This document shows positions 6,882 to 16,067 of a stretch of 64,000 nt of DNA, in pieces. This DNA comes from Pseudanabaena sp. M53BS1SP1A06MG. Its GTDB lineage: Bacteria > Cyanobacteriota > Cyanobacteriia > Pseudanabaenales > Pseudanabaenaceae. The first letter of the stretch is position 1. Every line of letters begins with the position of its first letter. The notes under the pieces are model-generated. The model saw nothing but the letters and a program-made list of their open reading frames with translations. It was not told the origin of the DNA and made no database searches. The position numbers and the translations under genes are program-made. The stretch spans positions 33,785 to 97,784 of the forward strand of contig JADBWH010000015.1 in assembly GCA_020404105.1 (NCBI GenBank), given 5' to 3'.

Positions 6882-7862
6882 ATGAAAATTTTCAGCCCAG
6901 AATTTATGAAAAAGATTAAAAATAACGCCAAGGTCTGGACACGTTCGCTAGTCGCAATATCCCTAGTTGCCATGACAATCTTTGGTAATGCTCACGAGGC
7001 TTTTGCTAGACGCTCAGGCGGTCGAATTGGCGGTAGCTCTTTTAAATCTGCACCCAGCAGATCTGCACCCAGCAGATCTGCTCCATCGAACCCTAGCTAT
7101 AGTGGCAATAGCACTCCTTACTATAACAATAGTGGCGGCGGATTTTTCTTTTTCCCTATGTTCTTTGGCGGCGGATTCGGTGGCGGCTTATTTACCATTT
7201 TATTACTGGTAATTGTTGCAGGTGCAATCATTCAAGCATTCCGTGGTCGTGGAGATGGCGAAGGTCTTACAGGTATGGACAGCAAAGTGAGCGTTGCTAA
7301 AATCCAAGTAGGTTTACTTGCCTCGGCGCGATCGCTACAACAAGAATTAACCCGTCTGGCACTAGAGTCTGATACTTCATCCGTTGAAGGTTTAGCCGTC
7401 GTCACTCGCGAAACAGCCGTTTCCTTGATGCGTCATCCCGAATATTGGGTATATGTCAGCAGTGCTAGTGAAAATACTAAGTTTGCCCTTGCTGAGCAGA
7501 AATTTAATAGCTTAGTTATGTCTGAGCGTAGCAAGCTCAATACAGAGGTTTTAAGTAATGTTGGCGGTCGGGTACTTCAAGGCAAAACTGCGGCAGCTTT
7601 GCCTAGTGAAGGTACTTTGAGCCTCGAAGCTCCTAGTGAATATATTGTCGTCACCATTCTGTTAGCGGTCGCTGGTGATTCCCTCAGCAAGTTACCAACC
7701 TTACGATCCTCTGATGATTTGACATCTGCACTCTCAGCAATCGGTTCTGTCCCTGAAGATAATCTCTTAGCTGTGGAAATTCTTTGGGAGCCTCAATCTG
7801 AGGAATACACTCTCACCAATGATGAAGTTCTGACCATCTACCCCGAACTAGTCAGAATTTAA
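6882..7862 (+). CDS. DUF1517 membrane protein
   Basis: 326 residues with an N-terminal hydrophobic signal/anchor (about 25-45), a low-complexity RSGGRIGGSSF region containing three tandem SAPSR-type units encoded by an 18-bp direct repeat (7048-7090), a Gly/Phe-rich linker and a second membrane helix (LFTILLLVIVAGAIIQAF, about 105-125). The C-terminal about 190 residues are the DUF1517 domain found across cyanobacteria and in chloroplast proteins; its function is unknown to me. An ATG at 6906 is an alternative start. A strong hairpin terminator follows at 7883. Confidence 0.82.
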   Translation: MKIFSPEFMKKIKNNAKVWTRSLVAISLVAMTIFGNAHEAFARRSGGRIGGSSFKSAPSRSAPSRSAPSNPSYSGNSTPYYNNSGGGFFFFPMFFGGGFGGGLFTILLLVIVAGAIIQAFRGRGDGEGLTGMDSKVSVAKIQVGLLASARSLQQELTRLALESDTSSVEGLAVVTRETAVSLMRHPEYWVYVSSASENTKFALAEQKFNSLVMSERSKLNTEVLSNVGGRVLQGKTAAALPSEGTLSLEAPSEYIVVTILLAVAGDSLSKLPTLRSSDDLTSALSAIGSVPEDNLLAVEILWEPQSEEYTLTNDEVLTIYPELVRI

Positions 7863-7882
7863 GCATGGGATGCTTAAATTAC

Positions 7883-7919
7883 ACCAAGAGAGGCAGTACT
7901 GATTACTGCCTCTCTTGGT
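7883..7919 (+). terminator. Hairpin terminator after the DUF1517 gene
   Basis: Perfect inverted repeat ACCAAGAGAGGCAGTA / TACTGCCTCTCTTGGT around CTGAT, 20 nt after the stop. The following T-run is weak, so it may act as an RNA-stabilising hairpin rather than a strict terminator. Confidence 0.6.
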
Positions 7920-7937
7920 TAGTTAACTTTATACAAG

Positions 7938-8018
7938 GGTAATGCTGCAAAGTAATTTTTTTAGTAATTGTGTTGCGGGCGCGAAGCGCCCGCAACACAA
8001 TTACATTGTATGACTACC
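7938..8018 (+). repeat. 81-bp hairpin MITE, copy R2
   Basis: Same length and ends as copy R1 (GGTAATGCTGC ... GACTACC) with the central stem TTGCGGGCGC-GAA-GCGCCCGCAA. Flanked by a perfect 8-bp duplication TATACAAG (7930-7937 and 8019-8026). Intergenic; no effect on a reading frame. Confidence 0.9.
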
Positions 8019-8278
8019 TATACAAGATAGGTTAACGTAGTGATGCTCTCACGCAATATCTGTAAACAAAGTAAAAATATTTGCGAAATCTAGCCTAAAG
8101 CTGTGGATTTCATTGCCAATCTATGCTATGACTTACCAATATTATTTTTTCTTGTTTTGTAAAAGACAACTTTCGAGTATTCTGATTTGGCTAAAATAGC
8201 CATTCAAACAGCACTTTTTTAAGTTTGGCAGTTTTTGTGGTGGGTGCGTGTGAATCATGGAGTGAGTAAGGTCGGCAT

Positions 8279-9385
8279 ATGATGCAAGATACTGATAAAA
8301 ATCAATTTTATGTAACACAGGACTTTGATGCCTATACAGACAGCGTAGATAACTTAATGGATGATCTATTTGGAGAGGTTGAAAGTACTCTGCACGTTGA
8401 TTATGCCAAGCAGCGATCGCCAAAAGCCCAAAAAACACAGAAACAGTTTGATCCATATGCCTCTAAGAAAGCATCTAGTTCAGATATAGTTGCCTTATCC
8501 AAAATTGAGCCAGAAAATCGTGATGTTGCCACATCTAAAGATACTGTTAATATTACCAAGCTCGATTTGGCTGATATTTCTTTACCACCGATTTCCAAAC
8601 AAGATGTTCTGTGGATTCAACCCTACATCATGCGGGATCTAGAACCACCTTCTAATATTCCCCCAACACCACCTGAATCTGTAGTTCAAAAGAATAATTT
8701 ATTAGATCGCATTTTATTAGTTGCCGCTTGTAGCTCTGCTCTCTTAGCAGCAGTGATGTGGACAATTAATCACGGTATTTGGCTAGGACGGCAATCAGTA
8801 ACTGTTATCCCCACCAATTCTAAGATTTCACCTGATAATAAGCCATTTGCCGATGAAATTAAGCGAATGCTATCTGATATTACAGATAAAAATCGAGCGA
8901 TCACTGCTAATTCTAACGGTAATATTGGTAGCAATCTGCCACTGATGGCATCTCCTTTAGTTGGCAATATGCCCCTATCCGTTGCGCCGAATCCCTTTGC
9001 CAACGGAAATCAGCCCATGTATGTGCCCGTATATCAACCACCTAACCTCGCTAGTAGTAATACTAGCAATGTACCATCCCCATTAGCGCTGCCCCCTCTT
9101 ACGGCAAACAATTCCATTGATGCATCTAATCCGTCTGCAATTGCCAAGCCCAACTCTACATTCACACAAGCTGCTGCGCCTATGCCATCATATACATTAA
9201 TCGGTGTGCTGGATTTAGGCGATCGCTCCACAGCAATGTTTGATATGAATGGATCTGTGCAGTCAGTCGGACTAGGTAAAGTGATCGGTAATACAGGCTG
9301 GACTTTAGCTCGCGTTAGCCAGCAAGAGGTGGTGGCAAAACGTGGTAAGGAAACGAAAACTATATTTGTTGGACAAAAGTTCTAA
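8279..9385 (+). CDS. Single-pass membrane protein of unknown function with Pro/Asn-rich periplasmic part
   Basis: 368 residues, not recognised with confidence. Residues 1-140 are acidic and probably cytoplasmic; one membrane helix follows (LLVAACSSALLAAVMWTI, about 145-165); then a low-complexity Pro/Asn/Ser-rich linker (about 215-295). The C-terminal about 65 residues (SYTLIGVLDLGDRSTAMFDM ... GNTGWTLARVSQQEVVAKRG ... FVGQKF) form a small beta domain resembling the PilP/GspC-type periplasmic domain of secretion and pilus proteins. This resemblance is by eye. Two adjacent ATGs (8279 and 8282) are possible starts. Single gene, with no obvious operon. Confidence 0.65.
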   Translation: MMQDTDKNQFYVTQDFDAYTDSVDNLMDDLFGEVESTLHVDYAKQRSPKAQKTQKQFDPYASKKASSSDIVALSKIEPENRDVATSKDTVNITKLDLADISLPPISKQDVLWIQPYIMRDLEPPSNIPPTPPESVVQKNNLLDRILLVAACSSALLAAVMWTINHGIWLGRQSVTVIPTNSKISPDNKPFADEIKRMLSDITDKNRAITANSNGNIGSNLPLMASPLVGNMPLSVAPNPFANGNQPMYVPVYQPPNLASSNTSNVPSPLALPPLTANNSIDASNPSAIAKPNSTFTQAAAPMPSYTLIGVLDLGDRSTAMFDMNGSVQSVGLGKVIGNTGWTLARVSQQEVVAKRGKETKTIFVGQKF

Positions 9386-9448
9386 CAAGATATGACAATT
9401 TATAACAACTTATGGTTTAAGTACAACGCTTTGCGCTTACTTAAAACC

Positions 9449-9498
9449 CAGAAATATTTTTAAAAGTGGCGCATTGCTCCACTTTTAAAAATATTTCT
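9449..9498. repeat. Long inverted repeat, probable terminator
   Basis: CAGAAATATTTTTAAAAGTGG and its exact complement surround a short loop (CGCATTGCT), giving a 21-bp stem 64 nt after the preceding stop. It is AT-rich and may terminate transcription or be a hairpin repeat; similar GCGCATTGC-loop hairpins occur at 21.5 kb. Confidence 0.6.
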
Positions 9499-9570
9499 GT
9501 AGTACTCAAAGCCTCAATAGGCTGTAAGTCTAAGTAAATCACTAAACTTCAACTATTTAAGGAAAATCAT

Positions 9571-10143
9571 ATGGGGTTGATAGATGATATCTCACGCTTT
9601 TTAGAAACTCGTCTAGAGGAGTTTATTCGCAATAATCCCCAAATTGAGTTGCAAATTCTCGAAGATAAGTTACGCCAACAAGATGAAGAAATAACGAAGT
9701 TAATCGTTAGCTCCAAACAAGAGGAAAAACAGTTGCAGGATCGGATTCTGGAAATAGCGGAAGAAATTCGGGTCTGGCATGATCGCACGGTTAAAGCTGA
9801 GTCCTTTAATCGATCTGATTTGGCAAATCTTGCGAAAGAGCGTGAAGCAGCATTGCTACGCCAGGGTAATCAAGTTTGGGCGCAGATGGAAATAGTCAAA
9901 AAACGGGCGATCGATAGCCAAGCCTTACAAGTCCAAATCCAAGAAAGGCGTAAGGAAGTGCAGGCAAAAATTGAGGAGGAGGCAAAAACTGCTAAGGCAA
10001 AGTCTCCGTCCACAACTCCATTAAATTGGGATAATCTCTATACCCCACCCTTCCGTGATCCTAATGATAAGCTAGAGGAAACCTTTCGTCGTTGGGAAAT
10101 GGATGAAGAACTTGAAAGGCTCAAACGTAATTTGGGTAAGTAG
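9571..10143 (+). CDS. Conserved cyanobacterial coiled-coil protein
   Basis: 190 residues, strongly charged. The opening MGLIDDISRFLETRLEEFI is the kind of conserved N-terminus seen in a cyanobacteria-only family (I recall it as TIGR04376, not verified). Residues about 15-145 are almost continuous helix with heptad-like spacing (EDKLRQQDEEITKLI, QDRILEIAEEIRVW), so a coiled coil is expected; the C-terminus has LNWDNLYTPPFRDPNDKLEETFRRWEMDEELERLK-like conserved text. No signal peptide or membrane helix. Function unknown. Good start context (AAGGAAAATCAT before ATG). Confidence 0.75.
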   Translation: MGLIDDISRFLETRLEEFIRNNPQIELQILEDKLRQQDEEITKLIVSSKQEEKQLQDRILEIAEEIRVWHDRTVKAESFNRSDLANLAKEREAALLRQGNQVWAQMEIVKKRAIDSQALQVQIQERRKEVQAKIEEEAKTAKAKSPSTTPLNWDNLYTPPFRDPNDKLEETFRRWEMDEELERLKRNLGK

Positions 10144-10224
10144 AGTATATTTAAGCAATTTATTTTGTGGTTAAGCAAAATTTGCTAATAGTTATGCTAT
10201 GCTTGGAAAGCATCAAAAATGTAA

Positions 10225-10298
10225 CGGGATGTAGCGCAGCTTGGTAGCGCACCACTTTGGGGTAGTGGGGGTCTTGGGTTCAAATCCCAACATTCCGA
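10225..10298 (+). tRNA. tRNA-Pro(GGG)
   Basis: Acceptor CGGGATG/CATTCCG with discriminator A, D-arm GCGC...GCGC, anticodon stem CCACT/AGTGG, loop TTGGGGT giving anticodon GGG, T-arm TTGGG-TTCAAAT-CCCAA. An uninterrupted normal tRNA, useful as contrast to the interrupted tRNA-like genes at 2-3 kb. Confidence 0.95.
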
Positions 10299-10407
10299 TT
10301 TTAAAATCTCAATTCTTAAAATCTTGATTTTACTGCGCTCAATTATGAGAGACATAGAGGTCTGTTTTTCTAATTTTGATAGAGAAATACCAGTACTTCA
10401 TTAGATT

Positions 10408-10444
10408 TAGGACTTATAAATTCGTTCGGTTTGCGTAAGTCCTA
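10408..10444. repeat. TAGGACTTA-type repeat, short form
   Basis: TAGGACTTATAAATTCG ... TTTGCGTAAGTCCTA: the two terminal repeats of the family found complete at 26872, 30441 and 59705, here without the central hairpin. It lies between tRNA-Pro and the TPR gene, in a stretch that otherwise shows no gene. Confidence 0.7.
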
Positions 10445-10457
10445 AGATTTATAAATT

Positions 10458-12362
10458 TCAAGATGTTTTTGTATCTCCTTGGCGATAACGTTCAATTAAA
10501 TTTGGTAAATGATCAAAGCCATCGATACCAATAAGAGCAATAAACTGCGATCGCATTTGTTGCAGAATATTAGAAAATGACTCAGAGCTTAATTTACCTT
10601 GCAAAACTACGATCAAAGCTGCGGAATGTTGCCAAGCTTTGCTAAGCCGTTGTTCTAGTAGATACATTCCTAAACAAGCGTGATAAGTAGCAGACTCCAG
10701 TTGATTAAGTTGATAGAAAGCTTCACCGAGATAAGCATGACTGAGAGCCTGTAAATCGCGATCGCCAATTTGTTGACTGATGGTTAGACCCAACTCTAAA
10801 TGGATTTGGGCTTGTTGCGGTTGATCGAGCGCTACGTAGGCAGTTCCCAAAGCTACCCAACAAAGAGCTTGATTTTGCAAATCATTCAGTTTCTCAGATA
10901 GCTTTTGTCCGCGTTCCAAATGATTGATTGGCGTTTCCATCTCTTCAGGAGTCACATATTCCTGTTGCCGAGTCAGCATCACTTCACTATAGCCCAAATT
11001 TGCCAGAGCATTAGCCTCTCCTTGTCGATCGCCATTTTGCCTTGCTAAAATCACTGCTCTCTGTGCTTGAGATTCACTATTACGGAAATCTTTTTGAATG
11101 AGGCTAATTCGACTCAAATGATTGAGATTAGCGATTTCGCAGCGTTGATCACCGACTTCACGGGCAAGGCTTAATGCTTCTTGATGCAAGGCGATCGCTT
11201 GATGATGCTGTCCCATCCTAGCTTGAGAATAACCTAACACTGTGAGAATTCGGGCTTTCTCTTGAGTGTTTTCCGCTTCCTTAAGGGGTTGATCAAGATA
11301 GTTAATCGTTTCACGAAAGCTTTCCCCTGAGAATGACGCAAATACACCACCATAGAGGGGGAAGTTGTCGCGCTGGGCAAAGGTTCGTAATGTTTGGAGG
11401 CTCAGACGGAAGCAGATTTTGGCAAAATATTGGCGATCTCTTTCTGATAAATTCTGAGCTTTTTGGAAACCACTGCTGAGTTCACCCCAAATCATCGCGA
11501 ATGCAACAAAGGTAATGCCCGTCATATGTAATCCCGCTTTGGTATCATAGGGTTGCTGATCGAACCAGCGTACTAGCCCATTCTGTAAATACCGCAAGAG
11601 AATAGATAACTCCACCCAAGCGCTAATATCAATGCTCCGTTGCGATTGGGCGATCGCTGCTGCTGATTGGTTGAGAGCCTGTCCTGCAAATAGTTCCTTA
11701 GGTAAGGGACTCTCAATCTGTTGAGCCCAGATTTGCCAAGGACCCAATACTTTTGTTCCCTCAAAGCCTACCTGTTGCTGTGACTCATAGAGCCAACTCA
11801 CAAGAAATCCTTCCAATAGGTCAAACGATGCTAAACCACGAGTTAACCCGATCGCAAATTGACGCAACTGGAAAGCTCCCAAATCATCGGCTAATGTCTC
11901 CGCAGTTTTTTTCAACAATTCCGTAAGGATTTGAAGATGTTGACGTTCAAAGACGGGCGTGTGATTAGGATCTAGAACTTGGATTAAAGCCAAAAAACGA
12001 TCTTGTTCCTCAGTTTCCAAGATCTTCTGTAAACCTCGAGCGCAGGTATCCTGAACTTGATAGTTGGTTTGCCACTGCTCCCAAGCATCTTTAAGGATTT
12101 TCATAGCACGCAGACTTTGAGTTGCTTTAGCTTGCTTGACTGTATCAGTCTGAGCATCAAAATTTGCCTGTAACTGCTTGCTATGTTCGGCAAGCGATCG
12201 CTCAAAAATTTCCCCTGTACCAGATTCTAAGCTTTCACTGAGAATGCGATAGACATGTTCTTTAGATAGCAATTTGCCATTATTAATGTTGAGAATTATC
12301 CGCTCCACAAAAATAAGGTAGCGCTCGAAGGTAGTAAGGGTTTTGCTTACGGAATCTGACAT
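10458..12362 (-). CDS. Large TPR-repeat protein
   Basis: 634 residues without signal peptide. The first about 340 residues are helical and not assignable to a domain by eye. From about residue 360 to 580 tandem tetratricopeptide repeats are evident: ARILTVLGYSQARMGQHHQAIALHQEALSLA, then CEIANLNHLSRISLIQKDFRNSE, GEANALANLGYSEVML, NQALCWVALGTAYVALDQPQQAQIHLE and ALSHAYLGEAFYQLNQLESAT. Such repeats mediate protein-protein contacts, so a scaffold role is likely; the partner is unknown. Standing alone between two tRNA genes, on the opposite strand. Confidence 0.75.
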   Translation of the reverse strand: MSDSVSKTLTTFERYLIFVERIILNINNGKLLSKEHVYRILSESLESGTGEIFERSLAEHSKQLQANFDAQTDTVKQAKATQSLRAMKILKDAWEQWQTNYQVQDTCARGLQKILETEEQDRFLALIQVLDPNHTPVFERQHLQILTELLKKTAETLADDLGAFQLRQFAIGLTRGLASFDLLEGFLVSWLYESQQQVGFEGTKVLGPWQIWAQQIESPLPKELFAGQALNQSAAAIAQSQRSIDISAWVELSILLRYLQNGLVRWFDQQPYDTKAGLHMTGITFVAFAMIWGELSSGFQKAQNLSERDRQYFAKICFRLSLQTLRTFAQRDNFPLYGGVFASFSGESFRETINYLDQPLKEAENTQEKARILTVLGYSQARMGQHHQAIALHQEALSLAREVGDQRCEIANLNHLSRISLIQKDFRNSESQAQRAVILARQNGDRQGEANALANLGYSEVMLTRQQEYVTPEEMETPINHLERGQKLSEKLNDLQNQALCWVALGTAYVALDQPQQAQIHLELGLTISQQIGDRDLQALSHAYLGEAFYQLNQLESATYHACLGMYLLEQRLSKAWQHSAALIVVLQGKLSSESFSNILQQMRSQFIALIGIDGFDHLPNLIERYRQGDTKTS

Positions 12363-12545
12363 ATATTTATTTTTGTGTTTTGTATAGGTTTAGTTACTTA
12401 CTTCCCTGCAAGTCCCTTAGCAATGCCAATCACTTTAGCGAAGGAAAAATTATTTGCATTATTAAGGCGATCGCATTTGACATAAAATCTAATTTAAGCG
12501 ATTATAATCAAGCTAATAAATTGATTAGCTCATAAATCATACTTC

Positions 12546-12618
12546 GGGGCTATAGCGCAGTTGGTAGCGCACCTCAATGGCATTGAGGGGGTCAGGGATT
12601 CGAGTTCCCTTAGCTCCA
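12546..12618 (+). tRNA. tRNA-Ala(GGC)
   Basis: Acceptor GGGGCTA/TAGCTCC (one G-T pair), D-arm GCGC...GCGC, anticodon stem CCTCA/TGAGG, loop ATGGCAT with anticodon GGC, T-arm AGGGA-TTCGAGT-TCCCT, discriminator A. Uninterrupted. Confidence 0.95.
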
Positions 12619-12685
12619 TACTTAACATAACGCATTAGAAATTAGTACATACTCATTCAGGTAATCCTAAAAAGGTTAGTTGTGC

Positions 12686-12789
12686 TTAGTAGCTCAACTT
12701 AATTAAAACCCAAACCAGAGTTTTGTTCCGCCCGCTAAGTGGGCGGAACAAAACTCTCGGTTTTTAGTTTACTTATGTCTAGCTACTTA
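12686..12789. repeat. About 104-bp hairpin repeat, H4 copy 1
   Basis: Outer sequences TTAGTAGCTCAACTTAATT and TCTAGCTACTTA flank a strong stem GAGTTTTGTTCCGCCCGC / GCGGGCGGAACAAAACTC (loop TAAGT region). A second copy with different stem sequence but the same outer parts lies at 62813-62914 in the opposite orientation. The compensating stem changes indicate that the structure, not the sequence, is kept. Confidence 0.75.
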
Positions 12790-12895
12790 GATGTGATTTT
12801 GCAGTAGGCAAAATCACATCTACTAAGGAATCTCTTTATTTTTGAGAAAAAAAGTTTGTGATACATTACACGAACACTGTGCGGTTCGAGAAACT

Positions 12896-14278
12896 ATGTA
12901 TCAATTCATGTCTAGTGCTTTGGCAGCGATCGCCTTTTTTGCCGCCTCTACTTCAGCCCAAATGGCAAAGGCACAGACTCCGCCGATCCGTTCTTATCAA
13001 CCCAAAGCCACTGAAACAGCCAGAAATTCCCAAATTCAAGATCAACAGCAAAAGGCGCATCCTAGTAGATTTGATCTCAAAAAATATCCAATTACTGACA
13101 GTAACGCTGGGCATTGGCAAGATTCTCTATGGGCGATCGGGGTATTAACTCTGGAAGAAAACTACGCTGTGCAAGCCCTAGCCAATGTTTTGCAGATGAC
13201 AACGGCTCCAAAGCTCACCGATCCGCAAAAGGGCATCATCGATACGGCAATGCAGGTAGGGATGCAACTATATACACTCAAACCTGCTGTATATGGCAAA
13301 CTGAAGCCCTATTTTGTTCGCACAGTCAATGAAAGTAGCGATTCGCAATGGATCGCACTATCGCTGTCAGCTCTAACTAAATCCACCGATCCTGCTCAAA
13401 GCCTTAACAAAGCACAACTTGAAAATCTCATTCTTAAAATTCAGCAACGTTTTCCCAATTGGCAGCAAGACTTATATTTACGAGCAACCATCGAAACAGC
13501 TCGCAATGAATCGACTCAAGACTCCACAATTCCCAACCTTGCAGATTTGTTGAAATGGCAAATTGCGCCACAACAGTCCCAGATGTACGTTCTTTGCCGA
13601 CCAAATCGCAAGGTTTTATGTTTGGCAGTAGTCAAGGATAGTAAAGGAAAATTCCTAAAACAAGGTAAACAACTTTGGTCAGTTCCTCTATTACTACAAT
13701 CCTTACGAAATCTTGATTGGTACTTTACTAATGGACGCACACCACAGGGGATTTATCGAATGGAAGGAGTCTCATTGCAACCTGATGATGAATTATTTCA
13801 TGCCTATGGACAATTTTCATTAGTGAATCTATTTTTGCCTTTTGAGGATGGTGTTCAGGCTTTTTTACCCAATCAAAAAGGGAAATTCACAGGTAATCTC
13901 CAATCTTATCAAGCACTCCTCCCTCCCACATGGCGTAATTATCAACCTATACTTCAAAGCTATTGGGCTGGTAATGTTGGGCGATCGCTATTTCGTATTC
14001 ATGGCAGCGGGGCAGCGATCGACTTCTTCCGAAATAAAGATAAAGTAGTCAATACCAAATATTTTGATTGGAATGCAACCTTAGGCTGTCTCTCGGCACT
14101 AGAAATCTATGATCAGCGTGGAAGCCTAATCAAGGCAGATATGCCCAAGATTCTTGATGCTTTAAATACAGTCGGTAAAGGCAAAGTTGAAGGATTTTTG
14201 ATCGTTGTCGATGTCCCCAGTAAATCCAATGAACCAATCACAGTTGATGAGGTTGCTAAGTACCTCAACAGAATATAG
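12896..14278 (+). CDS. Exported L,D-transpeptidase-like (YkuD-related) protein
   Basis: 460 residues from the ATG at 12896, which gives a clean signal peptide (MYQFMSSALAAIAFFAASTSAQMAKAQ); a TTG at 12842 would put 18 polar residues in front of it. The C-terminal half has NGRTPQGIYRMEG near residue 285, a motif like the TP-G-F of L,D-transpeptidases, then RIHGSG near 375 and an LGC about 25 residues later. In active YkuD enzymes the second motif is HGC; here His is replaced by Leu, with the Cys kept. It may be a diverged or inactive peptidoglycan cross-linking enzyme, or a different cyanobacterial family with the same fold. Repeat H4 lies just upstream. Confidence 0.6.
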   Translation: MYQFMSSALAAIAFFAASTSAQMAKAQTPPIRSYQPKATETARNSQIQDQQQKAHPSRFDLKKYPITDSNAGHWQDSLWAIGVLTLEENYAVQALANVLQMTTAPKLTDPQKGIIDTAMQVGMQLYTLKPAVYGKLKPYFVRTVNESSDSQWIALSLSALTKSTDPAQSLNKAQLENLILKIQQRFPNWQQDLYLRATIETARNESTQDSTIPNLADLLKWQIAPQQSQMYVLCRPNRKVLCLAVVKDSKGKFLKQGKQLWSVPLLLQSLRNLDWYFTNGRTPQGIYRMEGVSLQPDDELFHAYGQFSLVNLFLPFEDGVQAFLPNQKGKFTGNLQSYQALLPPTWRNYQPILQSYWAGNVGRSLFRIHGSGAAIDFFRNKDKVVNTKYFDWNATLGCLSALEIYDQRGSLIKADMPKILDALNTVGKGKVEGFLIVVDVPSKSNEPITVDEVAKYLNRI

Positions 14279-14343
14279 GACATAGGGTGCTTGGATTGCC
14301 GTCTATGTCCTGTATTCTCAGATGCAGATACTTTTGAATTTTT

Positions 14344-14424
14344 GGTAGTCATGCAATGTAACTGTGTTGCGGGCGCTTCGCGCCCGCAACACAGTTACTA
14401 AAAAAATTACTTTGCCGCACTATC
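14344..14424 (-). repeat. 81-bp hairpin MITE, copy R3 (reverse orientation)
   Basis: Reverse copy of the R1/R2 element, again exactly 81 bp: GGTAGTCATGCAATGTAA ... ATTACTTTGCCGCACTATC with central TTGCGGGCGC stem. Flanks GAATTTTT and GATTTTTT match in 7 of 8 positions, an aged duplication. It separates two converging genes and ends inside the 3' spacer of the ABC ATPase gene. Confidence 0.85.
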
Positions 14425-14430
14425 GATTTT

Positions 14431-15411
14431 TTAATTGACAGTGCCAGCATTAAAAACACTACCAATTACTTCCTCAATCGCGGGCTCATTTACTGATAAA
14501 TCCAAGATTTCTAGTTCGGCAAGCATCTGAGAAACTACCTTTGTCAGATTTTCTCTTGGTACTAAAAAGCAAACTGCTTGACTATCGATATTTAGGATTT
14601 GACCATATTTCTGTAAATCATTGCGATCACCTATAGGTTTGGCTAACTCTATCCGCACTTCCCGATAGGGCGCAAAATTATTATGCAATCTATCCAAACT
14701 ACCGTCATAGATCAGTCCCCCTTGATGAATTAACAATACTCGCTTACATAAAGCCGTAATATCTGCCATATAGTGACTGGTTAACAAAATCGTAGCTTGA
14801 TAACGCTGATTATATTCCCTCAAAAATTCGCGTACATTTGCCTGAGCATTAACATCTAGCCCCAAGGTCGGTTCATCTAAAAACAACACCTGTGGTTGAT
14901 GTAAGAGCGCCGCGAGCAACTCCGCCTTCATGCGCTCACCAAGGGATAGTTTCCGCATTGGTTGCGACAGTTTGCCTTCAAGCGATAGCATCTCGGTCAA
15001 TTCACTAACACGGTGTTTAAATATTTTTTCGGGAATGTCATACACTGCCGCATTCATGCGTAATGAGTCTAGGGCTGGCAAATCCCAAATTAATTGCTGT
15101 TTCTGCCCCATGACTAAGGTGATTTTTTGGAGAAAGCCCGCATCACGACGAAAGGGAATATGTCCTGCGACATGTACTTTACCCGATGACGGATGAATTA
15201 AACCTGTCAGCATTTTTAGTGTCGTGGTTTTGCCTGCGCCATTTGGACCTAAAAATCCCACCATTTCACCAGAGGATATCTTAAAGGAGATATCTCTAAC
15301 TGCCGCGATCTCACGATATTGACGATGCCAAAAATGCTTAAGAGTACCAAATAGTCCTGATTCCTTGACCGCAATATTATAAATTTTGCTCAAACCTTCA
15401 ACTGTAACCAT
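14431..15411 (-). CDS. ABC transporter ATP-binding protein (ABC-2 exporter type)
   Basis: 326 residues with all ATPase motifs: Walker A GPNGAGKTTTLK (about 54-65), Q-loop within VMGQKQQLIWDLP, signature LSLGERMKAEL, Walker B VLFLDEPTLGLD and switch His in LLTSHYMAD. The insertion of about 25 residues before the first strand (KESGLFGTLKHFWHRQYREIAAV) is the style of ATPases paired with ABC-2-type permeases of the YhcG/DrrA-like exporter groups. No permease gene adjoins, so partners must be elsewhere. Substrate unknown. Confidence 0.85.
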   Translation of the reverse strand: MVTVEGLSKIYNIAVKESGLFGTLKHFWHRQYREIAAVRDISFKISSGEMVGFLGPNGAGKTTTLKMLTGLIHPSSGKVHVAGHIPFRRDAGFLQKITLVMGQKQQLIWDLPALDSLRMNAAVYDIPEKIFKHRVSELTEMLSLEGKLSQPMRKLSLGERMKAELLAALLHQPQVLFLDEPTLGLDVNAQANVREFLREYNQRYQATILLTSHYMADITALCKRVLLIHQGGLIYDGSLDRLHNNFAPYREVRIELAKPIGDRNDLQKYGQILNIDSQAVCFLVPRENLTKVVSQMLAELEILDLSVNEPAIEEVIGSVFNAGTVN

Positions 15412-15704
15412 TACTATCGCACTCTAACTAAGATGCATTCTGATATACTGTCAACAATAACGACGCTTTTCATTGAGATTGTTCATTGATCAGCTTGAGT
15501 TGGGTCAACAATTCTGTAAAGAAGCAATCAAAAAACAGTTAATGTTGATTAGCTAATATTCTTAACCTTATCTTATTTTTAAGGTTTTAGAAATTTTATG
15601 ATTGCAATAGTGATTGATCTTTGGAAATTGCATTAATTCTTTTTTGAATTGAATGTTCGCGAAGATCTTAGCTAATGCACAACCGGAAAAGCAGGAAGGC
15701 AGTT

Positions 15705-16067
15705 ATGGTAAAAGTCCTTGTCGTGGACGATAGTCCGATGGTGTTGGAGATGGTCTCGGCACATTTAAAACAGCATGGTCTAGAAGTTATAGAAGCCCAT
15801 GATGGTGCTGATGCAGTGGAAAAACTTAAGGCTTCAACTCCCGATCTTGTTGTCACCGATGTGGTTATGCCTCGGATGAATGGCTATGAGTTATGCCGTT
15901 GGATCAAAAGTAATGCCTCTACGAAGGATGTGCCCGTAATTATGTGTACAACCAAAAGTGAGGAATTTGATAAGTACTGGGGTATGAAACAGGGGGCAGA
16001 TGCATACTTAACCAAGCCTTATCATCCACCTGAATTAATTAAAACCATTAAGCAGTTAATTAGTTAG
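15705..16067 (+). CDS. CheY-like single-domain response regulator (PilH/TaxP type)
   Basis: 120 residues from the ATG at 15705, preceded by AGGAAGGCAGTT; an upstream start at 15675 is possible but adds residues unlike the family. Receiver motifs: the acidic pair in VDDSP, phospho-acceptor Asp in VVTDVVMPRMNGYELCRW, Thr/Ser in IMCTTKSEEFD and the conserved Lys in YLTKPYHPPELI. The DSPMVLEMV start and the WGMKQGADAYLTKPY stretch resemble the PilH/TaxP regulators that act in cyanobacterial type IV pilus phototaxis. No histidine kinase is next to it. A roughly 290-nt upstream region without genes may carry its promoter. Confidence 0.87.
   Translation: MVKVLVVDDSPMVLEMVSAHLKQHGLEVIEAHDGADAVEKLKASTPDLVVTDVVMPRMNGYELCRWIKSNASTKDVPVIMCTTKSEEFDKYWGMKQGADAYLTKPYHPPELIKTIKQLIS

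Noticed and set aside
8142..8456. Minus-strand open frame opposite the start of the 368-residue membrane protein
   Set aside because: Shadow of the plus-strand gene, no family features.
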